Counted from the stretch's first letter, positions 16,060-24,327 are shown. The stretch: 64,000 nucleotides of DNA from Oscillospiraceae bacterium (GCA_020025595.1 JAHHRV010000001.1:124001-188000), one strand, 5' to 3'. Translations and numbers: made by a program. The notes: a model not told the origin generated them from the sequence alone.

Positions 16060-17028
16060 ATGACAGCAGAAGAGATTGAGCAATTAAGCGGGTATATGGG
16101 AACGACCCCCATGCCTGCAGATTTTGAGGAATTCTGGAGTGAACGGATGAAGGAAGCAGACGAGATTCCGCTCGATTATGAGATTACCCAGTCTGAAATT
16201 CCTTCTTTTGATACCTGTGAGTATCTGGATTTGTGGTTCAAAGGCATGGGCGGCGCGAAGCTCTATGCAAAATTCTTAAAGCCGGTTTCCGACAAGCCTG
16301 TGCCGCTGGTTCTGCAGTTCCACGGCTATCCCGGGGCATCCAGAAGTTGGCTGGAGCAGTCCTCCTTTGCCGGAATGGGAATTGCACTGATTGCGATTGA
16401 CTGTCCGGGTCAGGGTGGATTTGGAGAGGATATCGGTGGCTTTGCAGGCACAACCGTTACCGGCCACATTGTTGCAGGTATTGACGGCCCTCCTGAGAAC
16501 CTTTATTATGTCCGATTCCATCAGAATGTTCGAATCCTGTGCCGGATCGTACAGCAGCTAGATGGCATTGACTTAAACCGGGTGTTCGTGAACGGCGGTT
16601 CGCAGGGCGGCGGCCTGAGTCTGGCGTGCGCAGCTCTGAATCCGGATCTCATCAACCGGGGTGCAATTCTTTATCCGTTCCTTAGTGACTACCGGATGGT
16701 TTGGGAACTGGATGCAGACCAGATTGCCTATGAGGGTCTCCGATATTACTCCAGATGGTTTGACCCGGATGATACGAAAGCAGATGAGTGGTTTGCAAAG
16801 CTTGGATATATCGACAGCAAGAATTTTGCGCATATGATTCGCTGCCCGATCCTGTTTGGTACCGGACTGGCAGATACCATATGTCCTCCCAAAACCCAAT
16901 GCGCTGTGTATAATAACCTGAATTGTCCGAAGAAGCGTTATCTTTTTGATGGCTACGGTCATGAAGAAATTCAGGACTTTGATGACATGATTCTGGATTT
17001 CTTTGGAAAGGAGCGTGCGGAGCTGTGA
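16060..17028 (+). CDS. Acetyl esterase of the CE7 family (acetylxylan esterase / cephalosporin-C deacetylase type)
   Basis: 322-aa alpha/beta hydrolase. The opening 'MGTTPMPADFEEFW' is typical of AXE1/CE7 proteins. Oxyanion region 'FHGYPGASRSW' is followed by 'DCPGQGGFGED'. The catalytic triad can be placed at Ser181 in 'GGSQGG', Asp272 in 'GLADTICPP' and His301 in 'GHEE'. CE7 enzymes remove acetyl groups from xylo-oligosaccharides and other small acetylated substrates in the cytoplasm; no signal peptide is present. The stop overlaps the start of a shorter paralogue, so they are co-translated. Confidence 0.9.
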   Translation: MTAEEIEQLSGYMGTTPMPADFEEFWSERMKEADEIPLDYEITQSEIPSFDTCEYLDLWFKGMGGAKLYAKFLKPVSDKPVPLVLQFHGYPGASRSWLEQSSFAGMGIALIAIDCPGQGGFGEDIGGFAGTTVTGHIVAGIDGPPENLYYVRFHQNVRILCRIVQQLDGIDLNRVFVNGGSQGGGLSLACAALNPDLINRGAILYPFLSDYRMVWELDADQIAYEGLRYYSRWFDPDDTKADEWFAKLGYIDSKNFAHMIRCPILFGTGLADTICPPKTQCAVYNNLNCPKKRYLFDGYGHEEIQDFDDMILDFFGKERAEL

Positions 17029-17840
17029 CGATTACAGAACGCAAAAAGCAGATGGAGCTCTATCAGGGCCTGACCAAAACACCGGATGATTTCCTTGCTT
17101 ACTGGCGCAAGAAAGATTTGCGTGTAACGGGAGAAATGAACATTCAGCCGGTACCTTATTGCAACCATTTTGCAATTTATGAAAAGATGGTGATTCCTTC
17201 TTCCAGCGGTGATATTTATGCCCGGTGCATTCGTCCGGCAAGGGAGGGGAAACATCCGCTGGTGCTGATGTTCCATGACATTAACAGAGGGATCCGCGGC
17301 TGGCACCATATGACACGGTTTATTGCGCAGGGCTATGCTGTCATTGCGCTGGAAGAAACAATATGCACAGATGACTGGAAGACAAGCCCTGAATTGATGA
17401 ACATAGAAGATCGATATGAAAGGGCTACGATTCTGGCGAAGGCTGCCTGTGGTCTTCCTTTTGTGAATCGGGAAAAAATCGTAACATGGGGCGAGGGCTT
17501 TGGCGGAGGTCTGGCTATGGTGGTATCAGCTATGTTGCCGGAAAACTCCAAGTGCGCAGTTTTGCATCCGATGCCGGCGGATTTTCGCGGCATGTGTCGA
17601 GATGTTCCTGAGACAGTTCTTTCCAGAATGGACTATGTCGATCTGGTGAATTTTGCACCGCTCATGCATGGCAAGCTACTGATGGGAACTGCTTTGCTTG
17701 ACAAAATTGCTCCGGCAGACAGTCAGTATGCTTGTTATAACCGGGCAGTATGCGACAAGGAGCATCTCATTTATCCAAAATATGAGCATGAGAGAATCAA
17801 CTTCTTTGAAAATGAAATGCTGAAATTTATGCATGATTGA
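17025..17840 (+). CDS. CE7-like hydrolase paralogue lacking the nucleophile
   Basis: 271-aa partner of the preceding esterase. The GTG start overlaps the upstream TGA and is preceded by AAAGGAG. Collinear with the CE7 enzyme: 'KTPDDFLAYW', then the 'PLVLMFHDINRGIRGWH' oxyanion segment. The expected G-x-S-x-G is 'GEGFGG', so the nucleophilic Ser is Gly158, whereas Asp226 ('LLDKIAP') and His255 ('YEHE') are kept. The frame is intact with normal codon use, which argues against simple decay. It may be a regulatory or structural pseudoenzyme partner of the active esterase, or an enzyme with altered chemistry; the function is inferred. Confidence 0.85.
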   Translation: MTITERKKQMELYQGLTKTPDDFLAYWRKKDLRVTGEMNIQPVPYCNHFAIYEKMVIPSSSGDIYARCIRPAREGKHPLVLMFHDINRGIRGWHHMTRFIAQGYAVIALEETICTDDWKTSPELMNIEDRYERATILAKAACGLPFVNREKIVTWGEGFGGGLAMVVSAMLPENSKCAVLHPMPADFRGMCRDVPETVLSRMDYVDLVNFAPLMHGKLLMGTALLDKIAPADSQYACYNRAVCDKEHLIYPKYEHERINFFENEMLKFMHD

Positions 17841-17911
17841 GGAAACCATATTGTAAGACTGGGTTCAGCATCATCAAACCGGGAGATCGTTCCACGGCTC
17901 AATTCATATTG

Positions 17912-19282
17912 TTAAAGACACTGCTGGCATTGTTTGGCAACAAACAGCAGATGGTTGGACGCACCTAAATGCTCCGGTTTCTCACAAGCGTAGTAGTGAT
18001 AGCGCAGATACTGGGCGTAGCTTGCTTCGTCCATCATGTTAATTTTTTCCTTCAGCAGTTCGCTGACGCCATCAGAGCCAACCTCATGCAGCACATTTAC
18101 GCCACCTTTGCGAAGAAGTTTCCTGCAGGCATCTACTGTATGAAAGACAAAAGGAAAGTCGTCCACACGGAAGGTGTTTTTGTCGTAATCTCCGTTCAAA
18201 AAATAGTCGGAATGTTCGTTGAACATGGTCAGGATCACAATGTCGTTGGCAATGAATGCAAAAAATAGTGTGCCATCGGGTTTGCATACTCGCTTTGCTT
18301 CCGCAATGCAGCGGAGTCTGTCTGCCTCGCTGTGGAGATGATACAGCGGACCGAACACCAGAACTACATCGAAGGAATGATCCTCATACCGACTTAAATC
18401 TAAGGCGTTTCCCTGTACCAAATCGATTGTATCTTGTGGACTCAGTTTCTTTCGGAAGGCTTCGATATTGCTGTCAGCCAGTTCCAGAGCTGAGACGGTA
18501 TAGCCCTTGCGAGAGAAGTACAAGCTGTATTCGCCTGCACCGGCACCTACATCCAGGATTTTATCTCCCGGCTTCAGGTAACGCTCAATGTAACGGACAT
18601 TGGTCAGAAATTCCACCTGCGCTGCTTTAGAGCTGGTCAGACGGCTGTTCTCGTCATAACGATGATAAATCTCCTGTACCAAAGCTGCGTCGTTTTCATA
18701 GGAGAAGCCTTCCATGAAATGCGACGGTTTCTTCCAGTCACTCCTGAGAATCGCATACTGGGCTGTGTCACAAATACCCTGGTTGTTTTTGGCAGATTGT
18801 CGGGCGGTACCTTCGTATTTCATGCCGCACTTTTTCATAACATTGCCGGAATGCGGGTTGTTAGGATCGTGGTTGGCAGTAATACGATTAAAGTTACAGG
18901 TTTCAAACAGATACTCGATAACACCCTGCAGAGCCTCGGTCATAATACCCTGATGCCACCAATTCTTGCCGATGCAATAACCAATCTCAATAGAAGAAAG
19001 TTGATCATTGGGGTTCATGCCGGAGATGGAGCCAATAGGCTGTCCTATGCTTTTCAAGACGATCATCCACTGATAGTAGTTGTCCTTTTTATAGCCCTCC
19101 ATCCAGCTTTGCAAAACCTTTAGGGTGATTTCGACACTGTTGTGAGTAGGCCAAATCAGAAATCGAGTCACTTCCGGATCAGAAGCCCAGTTGTCATACA
19201 TAGCGTTCGCATCCTCCAAGACCGCTCTGCGAAGAAGCAGTCTTGGAGTTTCTATTACCTGCGTTCCTTTGTGCTGTAACAT
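17912..19282 (-). CDS. GNAT acetyltransferase - SAM methyltransferase fusion
   Basis: 456-aa two-domain protein. Residues about 1-180 are a RimJ/RimL-type GNAT domain ('ETPRLLLRRAVLEDANAMYDNW', 'IGYCIGKNWWHQGIMTEAL', 'NPHSGNVMKKCGMKYEG'). Residues about 200-440 are a class I methyltransferase with motif I 'ILDVGAGAGEYSLYFSRKG', 'DVVLVFGPLYHL' as motif IV and 'KRVCKPDGTLFFAF'. The GNAT half would acetylate an amine on a small molecule, antibiotic or protein N-terminus; the methyltransferase target is unknown. Its only apparent promoter lies beyond an upstream leader peptide gene and a strong terminator, so it is probably controlled by attenuation. Confidence 0.9.
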   Translation of the reverse strand: MLQHKGTQVIETPRLLLRRAVLEDANAMYDNWASDPEVTRFLIWPTHNSVEITLKVLQSWMEGYKKDNYYQWMIVLKSIGQPIGSISGMNPNDQLSSIEIGYCIGKNWWHQGIMTEALQGVIEYLFETCNFNRITANHDPNNPHSGNVMKKCGMKYEGTARQSAKNNQGICDTAQYAILRSDWKKPSHFMEGFSYENDAALVQEIYHRYDENSRLTSSKAAQVEFLTNVRYIERYLKPGDKILDVGAGAGEYSLYFSRKGYTVSALELADSNIEAFRKKLSPQDTIDLVQGNALDLSRYEDHSFDVVLVFGPLYHLHSEADRLRCIAEAKRVCKPDGTLFFAFIANDIVILTMFNEHSDYFLNGDYDKNTFRVDDFPFVFHTVDACRKLLRKGGVNVLHEVGSDGVSELLKEKINMMDEASYAQYLRYHYYACEKPEHLGASNHLLFVAKQCQQCL

Positions 19283-19305
19283 ATTCTCAGTCCTTTCTTG
19301 GTGTT

Positions 19306-19432
19306 AAAAAAGCAGTGCAAGCGACCTTTTGGGGGTTGGCTTGCACTGCATCTGTTTTTATGAATATCCTATAGGGGATTATCCGAAAAAAGAGTATGAC
19401 AATGTAAGCCCGATGCAGTGCCAAGGCATTGC
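19306..19432 (-). promoter_or_regulatory. Transcription attenuator with alternative RNA pairings
   Basis: On the minus strand a terminator forms from arms 19339-19349 and 19312-19322 (GCAGTGCAAGC with GCTTGCACTGC, 11 bp) followed by six U (19306-19311). The ascending arm region 19343-19352 can instead pair perfectly over 10 bp with GCACTGCATC at 19412-19421 inside the leader ORF (antiterminator). That segment can in turn pair with the preceding GCAATGCC (19425-19432). These 1:2, 2:3 and 3:4 alternatives are the classical layout of ribosome-dependent attenuation. Confidence 0.78.
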
Positions 19433-19480
19433 GTTATCGGACTGGTTATTATAATTGCAAACATCGTTATAACCAAACAT
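19379..19480 (-). CDS. 33-residue leader peptide or micropeptide upstream of the GNAT-methyltransferase gene
   Basis: Short ORF with a near-perfect ribosome binding site (AGGAGG, 7 nt before ATG) and its own promoter. The peptide is Asn/Tyr-rich in its first half ('MFGYNDVCNYNNQSDN'), has Cys at 8 and 22, and ends 'SYSFFG'. Codons 17-23 (A-M-P-W-H-C-I) overlap RNA segments that decide between terminator and antiterminator, so its translation should set read-through into the downstream gene. A secreted or modified peptide acted on by the neighbouring enzyme is a less supported alternative. No homologue is recognised. Confidence 0.72.
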   Translation of the reverse strand: MFGYNDVCNYNNQSDNAMPWHCIGLTLSYSFFG

Positions 19481-19506
19481 TGTCGTTCCTCCTATATTTT
19501 TTGAAT

Positions 19507-19534
19507 ATTATACTCCATATTTTCAAAAAAGCAA
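19507..19534 (-). promoter_or_regulatory. Promoter of the leader peptide / GNAT-methyltransferase unit
   Basis: Minus strand TTGCTT (19529-19534)-N16-TATAAT (19507-19512), about 27 bp upstream of the leader ATG. It is the only convincing promoter for the unit. Confidence 0.6.
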
Positions 19535-19593
19535 TACCTTCACCGAAACCAGTGCGCCGGATAGAAACGAAGTTTAGAAAATCACCATTATAT

Positions 19594-20373
19594 TCAAGCT
19601 AAGGAGCGTAAAAAAGGCCGCTGTGGCAGTTCATTTTCCTCTATCACCGATACTAATATTTCCGCAAATCCTTTCGGATCGCGGATCTGATACTGCATAT
19701 GATTGAATTCGTCAAAAACCGGAAAATTTCCATGTGTGTATGTCTGCATAACATTTTTGCGATATTTGAAATGGTCTTCCACACTTCCAAATTCGAAAAA
19801 TGTACGCTTTTGCAATTCTTCTGACAGCGCTGGAAAAGGCTTATTTTCCAGACTATCGGCCAGCTGGTGACGAAGATTTCTATAAGTCAGGTTCTTGCCT
19901 GCCCCGATGAAATAAGGCTTGATCTTTTCGTCATCGCACCAGAGTATTTTCTTCAGTGTTTTTCCTTTTGACCAGTACAGGCTTTTCATAGCCAAATACA
20001 AAAATGGCGTCATTATGCACCGAGTTAATTTGCCAATTTGAGCAAACTGTCCCCCATCGAAAAACGCGTGCTCTACCGGAATCTTTGATTGCGTCAAAAA
20101 AGCCATTGCCAAATCAGCTCCTATAGAGGAAGCAACGATCAAAACAAGATTCTCTATTCCCTGTTTCCGAAGGAAGTTTTCAATCTGCCGTATTTCGTCA
20201 GCCTTACCAATATACTTTTGGCCTGCACAATACACGGTTGAAGTAGGCATAATGCAATAATACTGTTCTTTTAAGAAATCTGCTACCGGAATACTGCTGT
20301 CACCGGTTACACCCATTGCATGAAAAAACAATATTGCCGGGTTTAATTTGTTTCCCATCGTATTAAAAATCAT
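19594..20373 (-). CDS. Alpha/beta-hydrolase family protein
   Basis: 259-aa soluble protein. The start at 'MIFNTMGNK' is chosen because GTGGAGG precedes it. It has a hydrolase-like core: 'PAILFFHAMGVTGDSSIPVADFL' (oxyanion region), a nucleophile elbow 'VASSIGADLA' in place of strict G-x-S-x-G, and a late His in 'EFNHMQYQI' that could complete a triad. Unassigned substrate. Lower in G+C than the operons around it, and isolated, with a large palindrome about 90 bp upstream, so it may be an acquired, tightly regulated gene. Confidence 0.72.
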   Translation of the reverse strand: MIFNTMGNKLNPAILFFHAMGVTGDSSIPVADFLKEQYYCIMPTSTVYCAGQKYIGKADEIRQIENFLRKQGIENLVLIVASSIGADLAMAFLTQSKIPVEHAFFDGGQFAQIGKLTRCIMTPFLYLAMKSLYWSKGKTLKKILWCDDEKIKPYFIGAGKNLTYRNLRHQLADSLENKPFPALSEELQKRTFFEFGSVEDHFKYRKNVMQTYTHGNFPVFDEFNHMQYQIRDPKGFAEILVSVIEENELPQRPFLRSLA

Positions 20374-20462
20374 AAAGACAGCCTCCACTTCAAAAACTAT
20401 AGTCAGATTGAAAATAATAAAAGTTTCGCTCAATCAATTGCTGGTAAACCGTAAAGATTCCA

Positions 20463-20490
20463 ATATTGGTTAGTTTTAACTAACCAATAT
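20463..20490. promoter_or_regulatory. Perfect 28-bp palindrome, probable repressor operator
   Basis: Left arm ATATTGGTTAGTT and right arm AACTAACCAATAT are perfect 13-bp inverted repeats around TT. No U-tract follows, so it is not a terminator; size and symmetry fit a TetR-type operator. It lies 90 bp upstream of the hydrolase gene. No regulator gene remains beside it. Confidence 0.65.
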
Positions 20491-20513
20491 GATAGCACAT
20501 TCCATTTCATCTT

Positions 20514-20663
20514 TCAATTACCCAACAAATAGATTTCCATTTTGCCGGAGCAATCCGATTCAGAGCTTTGCAGAGCTTCGTGAATCTGCTTTGCAGAATC
20601 GGTTTCATCTTCATCATTCGGCGCGATGTTTCCGCTGATCCCGGCATAATCAAAAAACACCAT
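20514..20663 (-). CDS. Short orphan ORF, probably a gene remnant
   Basis: 49-codon frame starting 'MVFFDYAGISGNIAPNDED' and ending 'MEIYLLGN'. Codon use looks protein-like (acidic middle, no homopolymers), but there is no ribosome binding site before the ATG and a stop lies just upstream. I do not recognise the family. It may be the C-terminal scrap of a larger gene lost from this site. Confidence 0.3.
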   Translation of the reverse strand: MVFFDYAGISGNIAPNDEDETDSAKQIHEALQSSESDCSGKMEIYLLGN

Positions 20664-20948
20664 GCAGACTGACAAAAGGAGGTGAATGAGTCAATGGTGA
20701 GGGGAGGATAAGAAAAGGCCCGGCCCGTCGCAAGACAATGCCTGCAAGGTCGTTGAGTTTAAGCAGCGGCGAATCTTTATTGCGAGAACAGGAGCTGGAG
20801 CATAACACTCCGGCTCCTGCCTTGTTTGCACTTGTGGGGCGGTGTATACCGCCTGTATGGGGAGATTATAAATAGGAAAGCATTTTATGACGGTGCGGAT
20901 CAACAGCTTACCGGTACGGACTGCGGTTGCTTTTACTGGTCATTTGTA
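20664..20948. other. Gene-free stretch with hairpins downstream of kdpE
   Basis: No convincing gene. A plus-strand ribosome-binding-like AAAGGAGGTG at 20677-20686 precedes only a few codons. A 12-bp stem (CAGGAGCTGGAG with CTCCGGCTCCTG, 20789-20819) and a GGCGGT/ACCGCC palindrome near 20836-20853 are present. Either could end the kdpDE transcript. The stretch looks like scar sequence between acquired DNA and the kdp locus. Confidence 0.4.
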
Positions 20949-21644
20949 TCACTCTACACGGACCATGCGATAGCCCACGCCCACATGGGTTTGGATATAC
21001 TGCGGAGAATCGGGAGCCGCTTCCAGCTTTTTTCGCAGGGTTGCCATAAACACCCGTAAAGACGACACATCGTTTTCCCAGCACCGTCCCCAGACGCGCT
21101 GGGTGATATAAGTATGGGTCAACACCCGGCCTACATTTTTGGACAGCAGACAGAGAAGCTTATACTCAATGGGAGTCAAATGCAGTTCTTCGCCACCTAA
21201 CCATGCACAACCGGCCGAATAGTCAATTTTCAGCTGACCGTTTATAAAAGTTGAGGATTCAAATTCATTGGGCATCATACTCAGTCTGCGCTGGGTAACA
21301 CGCAGCCGTGCAAGCAGTTCCTCCACAGAAAAAGGCTTTGTGAGATAATCGTCAGCACCGGCGTCCAACGCTTCGATTTTATCGGTATCCTCACTGCGAG
21401 CGCTGATAACAATGATCGGCATATTGGACCAGCTTCGGATATTATGAATTACCTCCACACCATCCATATCGGGCAGTCCTAAATCCAAAAGAACGATATC
21501 GGGATTGTGGGAAGAAGCTTCCATAATGGCGGATTGACCGTTTCCTGCTGTCAGGAAATGATAATCATGGGTACGCAGCGTGGTTGTCATCAGGTTCTTG
21601 ACGGACGAATCGTCCTCCACAACCAAAATCGTCAACTTATTCAT
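20949..21644 (-). CDS. kdpE: Response regulator of the potassium system, OmpR/PhoB type
   Basis: 231-aa DNA-binding response regulator, partner of KdpD. The receiver domain (residues 1-120) has the acidic pair 'VVEDDSS', phospho-acceptor Asp in 'DIVLLDLGLPDMDG' (about residue 53), Thr/Ser in 'IVISARS' and Lys in 'DYLTKPFS'. The C-terminal winged helix ('LTPIEYKLLCLLSKNVGRVLTH', 'VGVGYRM') binds DNA. It overlaps kdpD by 8 bp. It would activate kdpFABC during K+ limitation. Confidence 0.97.
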   Translation of the reverse strand: MNKLTILVVEDDSSVKNLMTTTLRTHDYHFLTAGNGQSAIMEASSHNPDIVLLDLGLPDMDGVEVIHNIRSWSNMPIIVISARSEDTDKIEALDAGADDYLTKPFSVEELLARLRVTQRRLSMMPNEFESSTFINGQLKIDYSAGCAWLGGEELHLTPIEYKLLCLLSKNVGRVLTHTYITQRVWGRCWENDVSSLRVFMATLRKKLEAAPDSPQYIQTHVGVGYRMVRVE

Positions 21645-24327
21645 ATAGCATTATTTCCTCCATGGGTAAGGTAAAGGTAAAGATTGTTCCATGGGGCGTA
21701 TTGTCTGTCACACGAATCGTCCCACCGTGAGCGTTAATAATCGACTTGCAGAGAGAAAGTCCCAGCCCCAGACTGCGACGGCTATCTGCAATCTTGTTGG
21801 CTCCGCTATAAAACATATCAAAAATCTTCGGTTTCATATCATCTGGGATGCCGCCACCGTCATCGGCTACAGAAATGACCGCTTTGCCATCTTTTGGCTC
21901 GGTGCGGACTGTAATGCTGCTGCCCTCAGGGGTATATTTTATGGCATTGTCCACCAGATTGATGATGACCTGAACAATGAGCTTTGCATCCATTTTGGCA
22001 AGCAGAAACTCATCCTCGTGGTGCACTGAGATATGATAATTTACACTTTTTCGATTGATATGCTTGAGCGCCTCTTCAATGACATCCGACAAAAGCTCCG
22101 AACTGAAATGCAGATTCAGGTGATTTTCTTCCAGACGAGACACAGACAGCAGATTTTCTACCAGATTGATCAGCCACATGGAATCATCGTAAATATCCGT
22201 GAACAGCTGGTGCTTCGTCTGCTCATCCATCTTGTCCCCATTACTGAGAAAATTACTGGCATTTCCCGAAATAGAGGTGAGCGGCGTTCGCAAATCGTGA
22301 GAAATCGCACGCAGCAGATTGGCACGGAGCTGCTCCTTCTGAGCCAAAACGGCGGCTTCTTCTTTTTCTCTGGCATTTTGCTCGTTTTCGAGAGCCAAAG
22401 CACACTCGCCCAGAATTGACAATGTCATACTCTTTTCTGAACTGTCCAGCGATTCCTTCCCAACGGCAACACCCACCACACCGTATACCTTTTGGTTGAT
22501 TCGTATGGCCAGGTAGAGACATTTGGCATTGGAAAGTGTCTGTGTAGTAGCTCCTGCGTGCTTATTGTTTTTGAAAGCCCACAACGCAACGGCTCGCTCG
22601 CTGTCCGACGAGTAGTCTGCATCTGGTTTTTTATCTGGATCGATATAAAATATTTTGGCCTTCTCCAGTTTGCCATTCAGCACGGGATAGATCACGATAT
22701 CCCTTTGCAACAATCGGTTCAGATGCTGCGCAGTGGAACAGATAATCTCATTGCGGTCTTTTGCCTGTTGGAGCGATTGATTCACATCAAAGAGAATTTT
22801 ATTCCGATAAGCCACCAGAGCGGATTGTCTGGCGTGCTCTTTGAGCTTGACTGCCAAGGAACTTGTGAGGAATGCTGCAAGGAACATAACAAAGAAAGTA
22901 ACCGGATAGCCCTTGTCATAGGCCTGCAGGCTCAAACGAGGATCTGTAAACAGGAAATTAAACACAAGGACACTGATGACAGAAGAGCAAAGACTATATA
23001 TTCGCTTCTGTGTCACCACAGAAGTGACCAGCACACCCAGAACATAAACTGTGATAATATTGGCTTCTTCAAATCCCACATAGTCAAAAATACCGCCGAT
23101 GCAGCTGGCAAGAAACAAAATCAATCCGGTTTTCAAAAGATCTCCGGCAGAAAATGTTCCTGTTTTTGCTTTCCGTGGACGGTAGGGAACACTGGATGTG
23201 TAATCCGGAATGATATGAATATCCAGATAAGGTGCAGCGGCAATCAATTTTTCCGTGAGGGATTGCTTTCCAAATAGTCGGCTTTTTCCGGCAGCACTGC
23301 GCCCTATGACGATTTTGGATACACCGGAAAGCCGGGCAAATTCTGCGATCTGGAATGATACATCTGAACCATATACCGTTTCAATTTTCGCCCCCAACTG
23401 TTCGGCGAGACGGAGATTACTGCGCAGACGCTGTAAATTTTCCTTGCTCATAGCAGGAAAATCCGGCGTTTCTACAAACAGTGCTGTAAATGAGCCTTTG
23501 AATGCCTGGGCCATGCGGGCGGCAGTTCGGATTATTTTTGCGTTGGAGGGAGACGAAGACAAACACACCAAAATATGTTCCTCGGTGTGGTATTCCTCGC
23601 GTTGCAGCCCTGCAGATTCACTTCTGCTGTTGACACGATCCGCACAGCGGCGCAGGGCGATTTCCCGCAGGGCAGTCAAATTCGGTGGGGTAAAAAAGTT
23701 TTCCATCGCTCTTTGTGCCTGCTGCTGACGATAAACCTTTCCGCTTTGCAGCCGCTCAATCAGCTCCTGTGGCTCAATATCCACAATTTCCACTTGATCT
23801 GCACTGTCAAATACCGAATCCGGAATACGCTCCCGAACGGCAATTCCGGTAATGGTCTCCACCGTATCATTTAAGCTCTCGATGTGCTGTACATTGACGG
23901 TGGTGTAGACATCAACTCCTGCCCGAAGCAGCTCCTCGATATCCTGATAGCGTTTTTCGTGACGGCTTCCCGGGGCATTGGTGTGGGCTAATTCATCCAC
24001 CAGAATAAGCTCCGGCTTCTGCTGAAGCGCTGCATCCAGATCGAATTCCTGCAGCGTGATATCTCCGTGCTGTATCGAACGGGTCGGCAAACAATCCAGA
24101 CCGTTTAACAGCGCCATTGTTTCGGGGCGGGTATGGGGCTCAACATAACCCGCCAGCACACGAACTCCCTGTGCTTTGGCTGCATGGGCCGCTTCCAGCA
24201 TGGCAAAAGTTTTGCCTACTCCTGCTGCATAGCCAAAGAATATTTTCAGTGCTCCCCGGGAATGCGCCGTTTCTCCTGATTTGATTTGCCTGAGAATGCG
24301 TTCCGGATCTCGTTTTTTTGTTTCCAC
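21637..24327 (-). CDS. kdpD: Osmosensitive K+ channel histidine kinase
   Basis: 896-aa sensor kinase for K+ limitation. GTG start with AAGGAGGCG upstream. Order: KdpD cytoplasmic domain (residues 1-230; Walker A 'GYAAGVGKT' near 32, 'DELAHTNAPGSRHEKRYQD' near 112), a universal-stress-protein domain (about 250-370), four transmembrane helices of the DUF4118 type (about 395-495), a GAF-like region, then the dimerisation domain with His in 'ISHDLRTPLTS' and the ATPase domain ('NLVDNAIKYTPEG', 'DDGGGIPDD', 'GLGLSLCKSI'). Expressed with kdpE from a unit separate from kdpFABC. The N-terminal domain in Firmicutes homologues can bind cyclic di-AMP; whether this one does is unknown. Confidence 0.97.
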   Translation of the reverse strand: METKKRDPERILRQIKSGETAHSRGALKIFFGYAAGVGKTFAMLEAAHAAKAQGVRVLAGYVEPHTRPETMALLNGLDCLPTRSIQHGDITLQEFDLDAALQQKPELILVDELAHTNAPGSRHEKRYQDIEELLRAGVDVYTTVNVQHIESLNDTVETITGIAVRERIPDSVFDSADQVEIVDIEPQELIERLQSGKVYRQQQAQRAMENFFTPPNLTALREIALRRCADRVNSRSESAGLQREEYHTEEHILVCLSSSPSNAKIIRTAARMAQAFKGSFTALFVETPDFPAMSKENLQRLRSNLRLAEQLGAKIETVYGSDVSFQIAEFARLSGVSKIVIGRSAAGKSRLFGKQSLTEKLIAAAPYLDIHIIPDYTSSVPYRPRKAKTGTFSAGDLLKTGLILFLASCIGGIFDYVGFEEANIITVYVLGVLVTSVVTQKRIYSLCSSVISVLVFNFLFTDPRLSLQAYDKGYPVTFFVMFLAAFLTSSLAVKLKEHARQSALVAYRNKILFDVNQSLQQAKDRNEIICSTAQHLNRLLQRDIVIYPVLNGKLEKAKIFYIDPDKKPDADYSSDSERAVALWAFKNNKHAGATTQTLSNAKCLYLAIRINQKVYGVVGVAVGKESLDSSEKSMTLSILGECALALENEQNAREKEEAAVLAQKEQLRANLLRAISHDLRTPLTSISGNASNFLSNGDKMDEQTKHQLFTDIYDDSMWLINLVENLLSVSRLEENHLNLHFSSELLSDVIEEALKHINRKSVNYHISVHHEDEFLLAKMDAKLIVQVIINLVDNAIKYTPEGSSITVRTEPKDGKAVISVADDGGGIPDDMKPKIFDMFYSGANKIADSRRSLGLGLSLCKSIINAHGGTIRVTDNTPHGTIFTFTLPMEEIMLYE

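Noticed and set aside
20691..20903. Frames in the hairpin-rich stretch downstream of kdpE, one after AAAGGAGGTG
   Set aside because: The ribosome-binding-like site leads to a stop after nine codons; the longer frames lack starts and recognisable domains.
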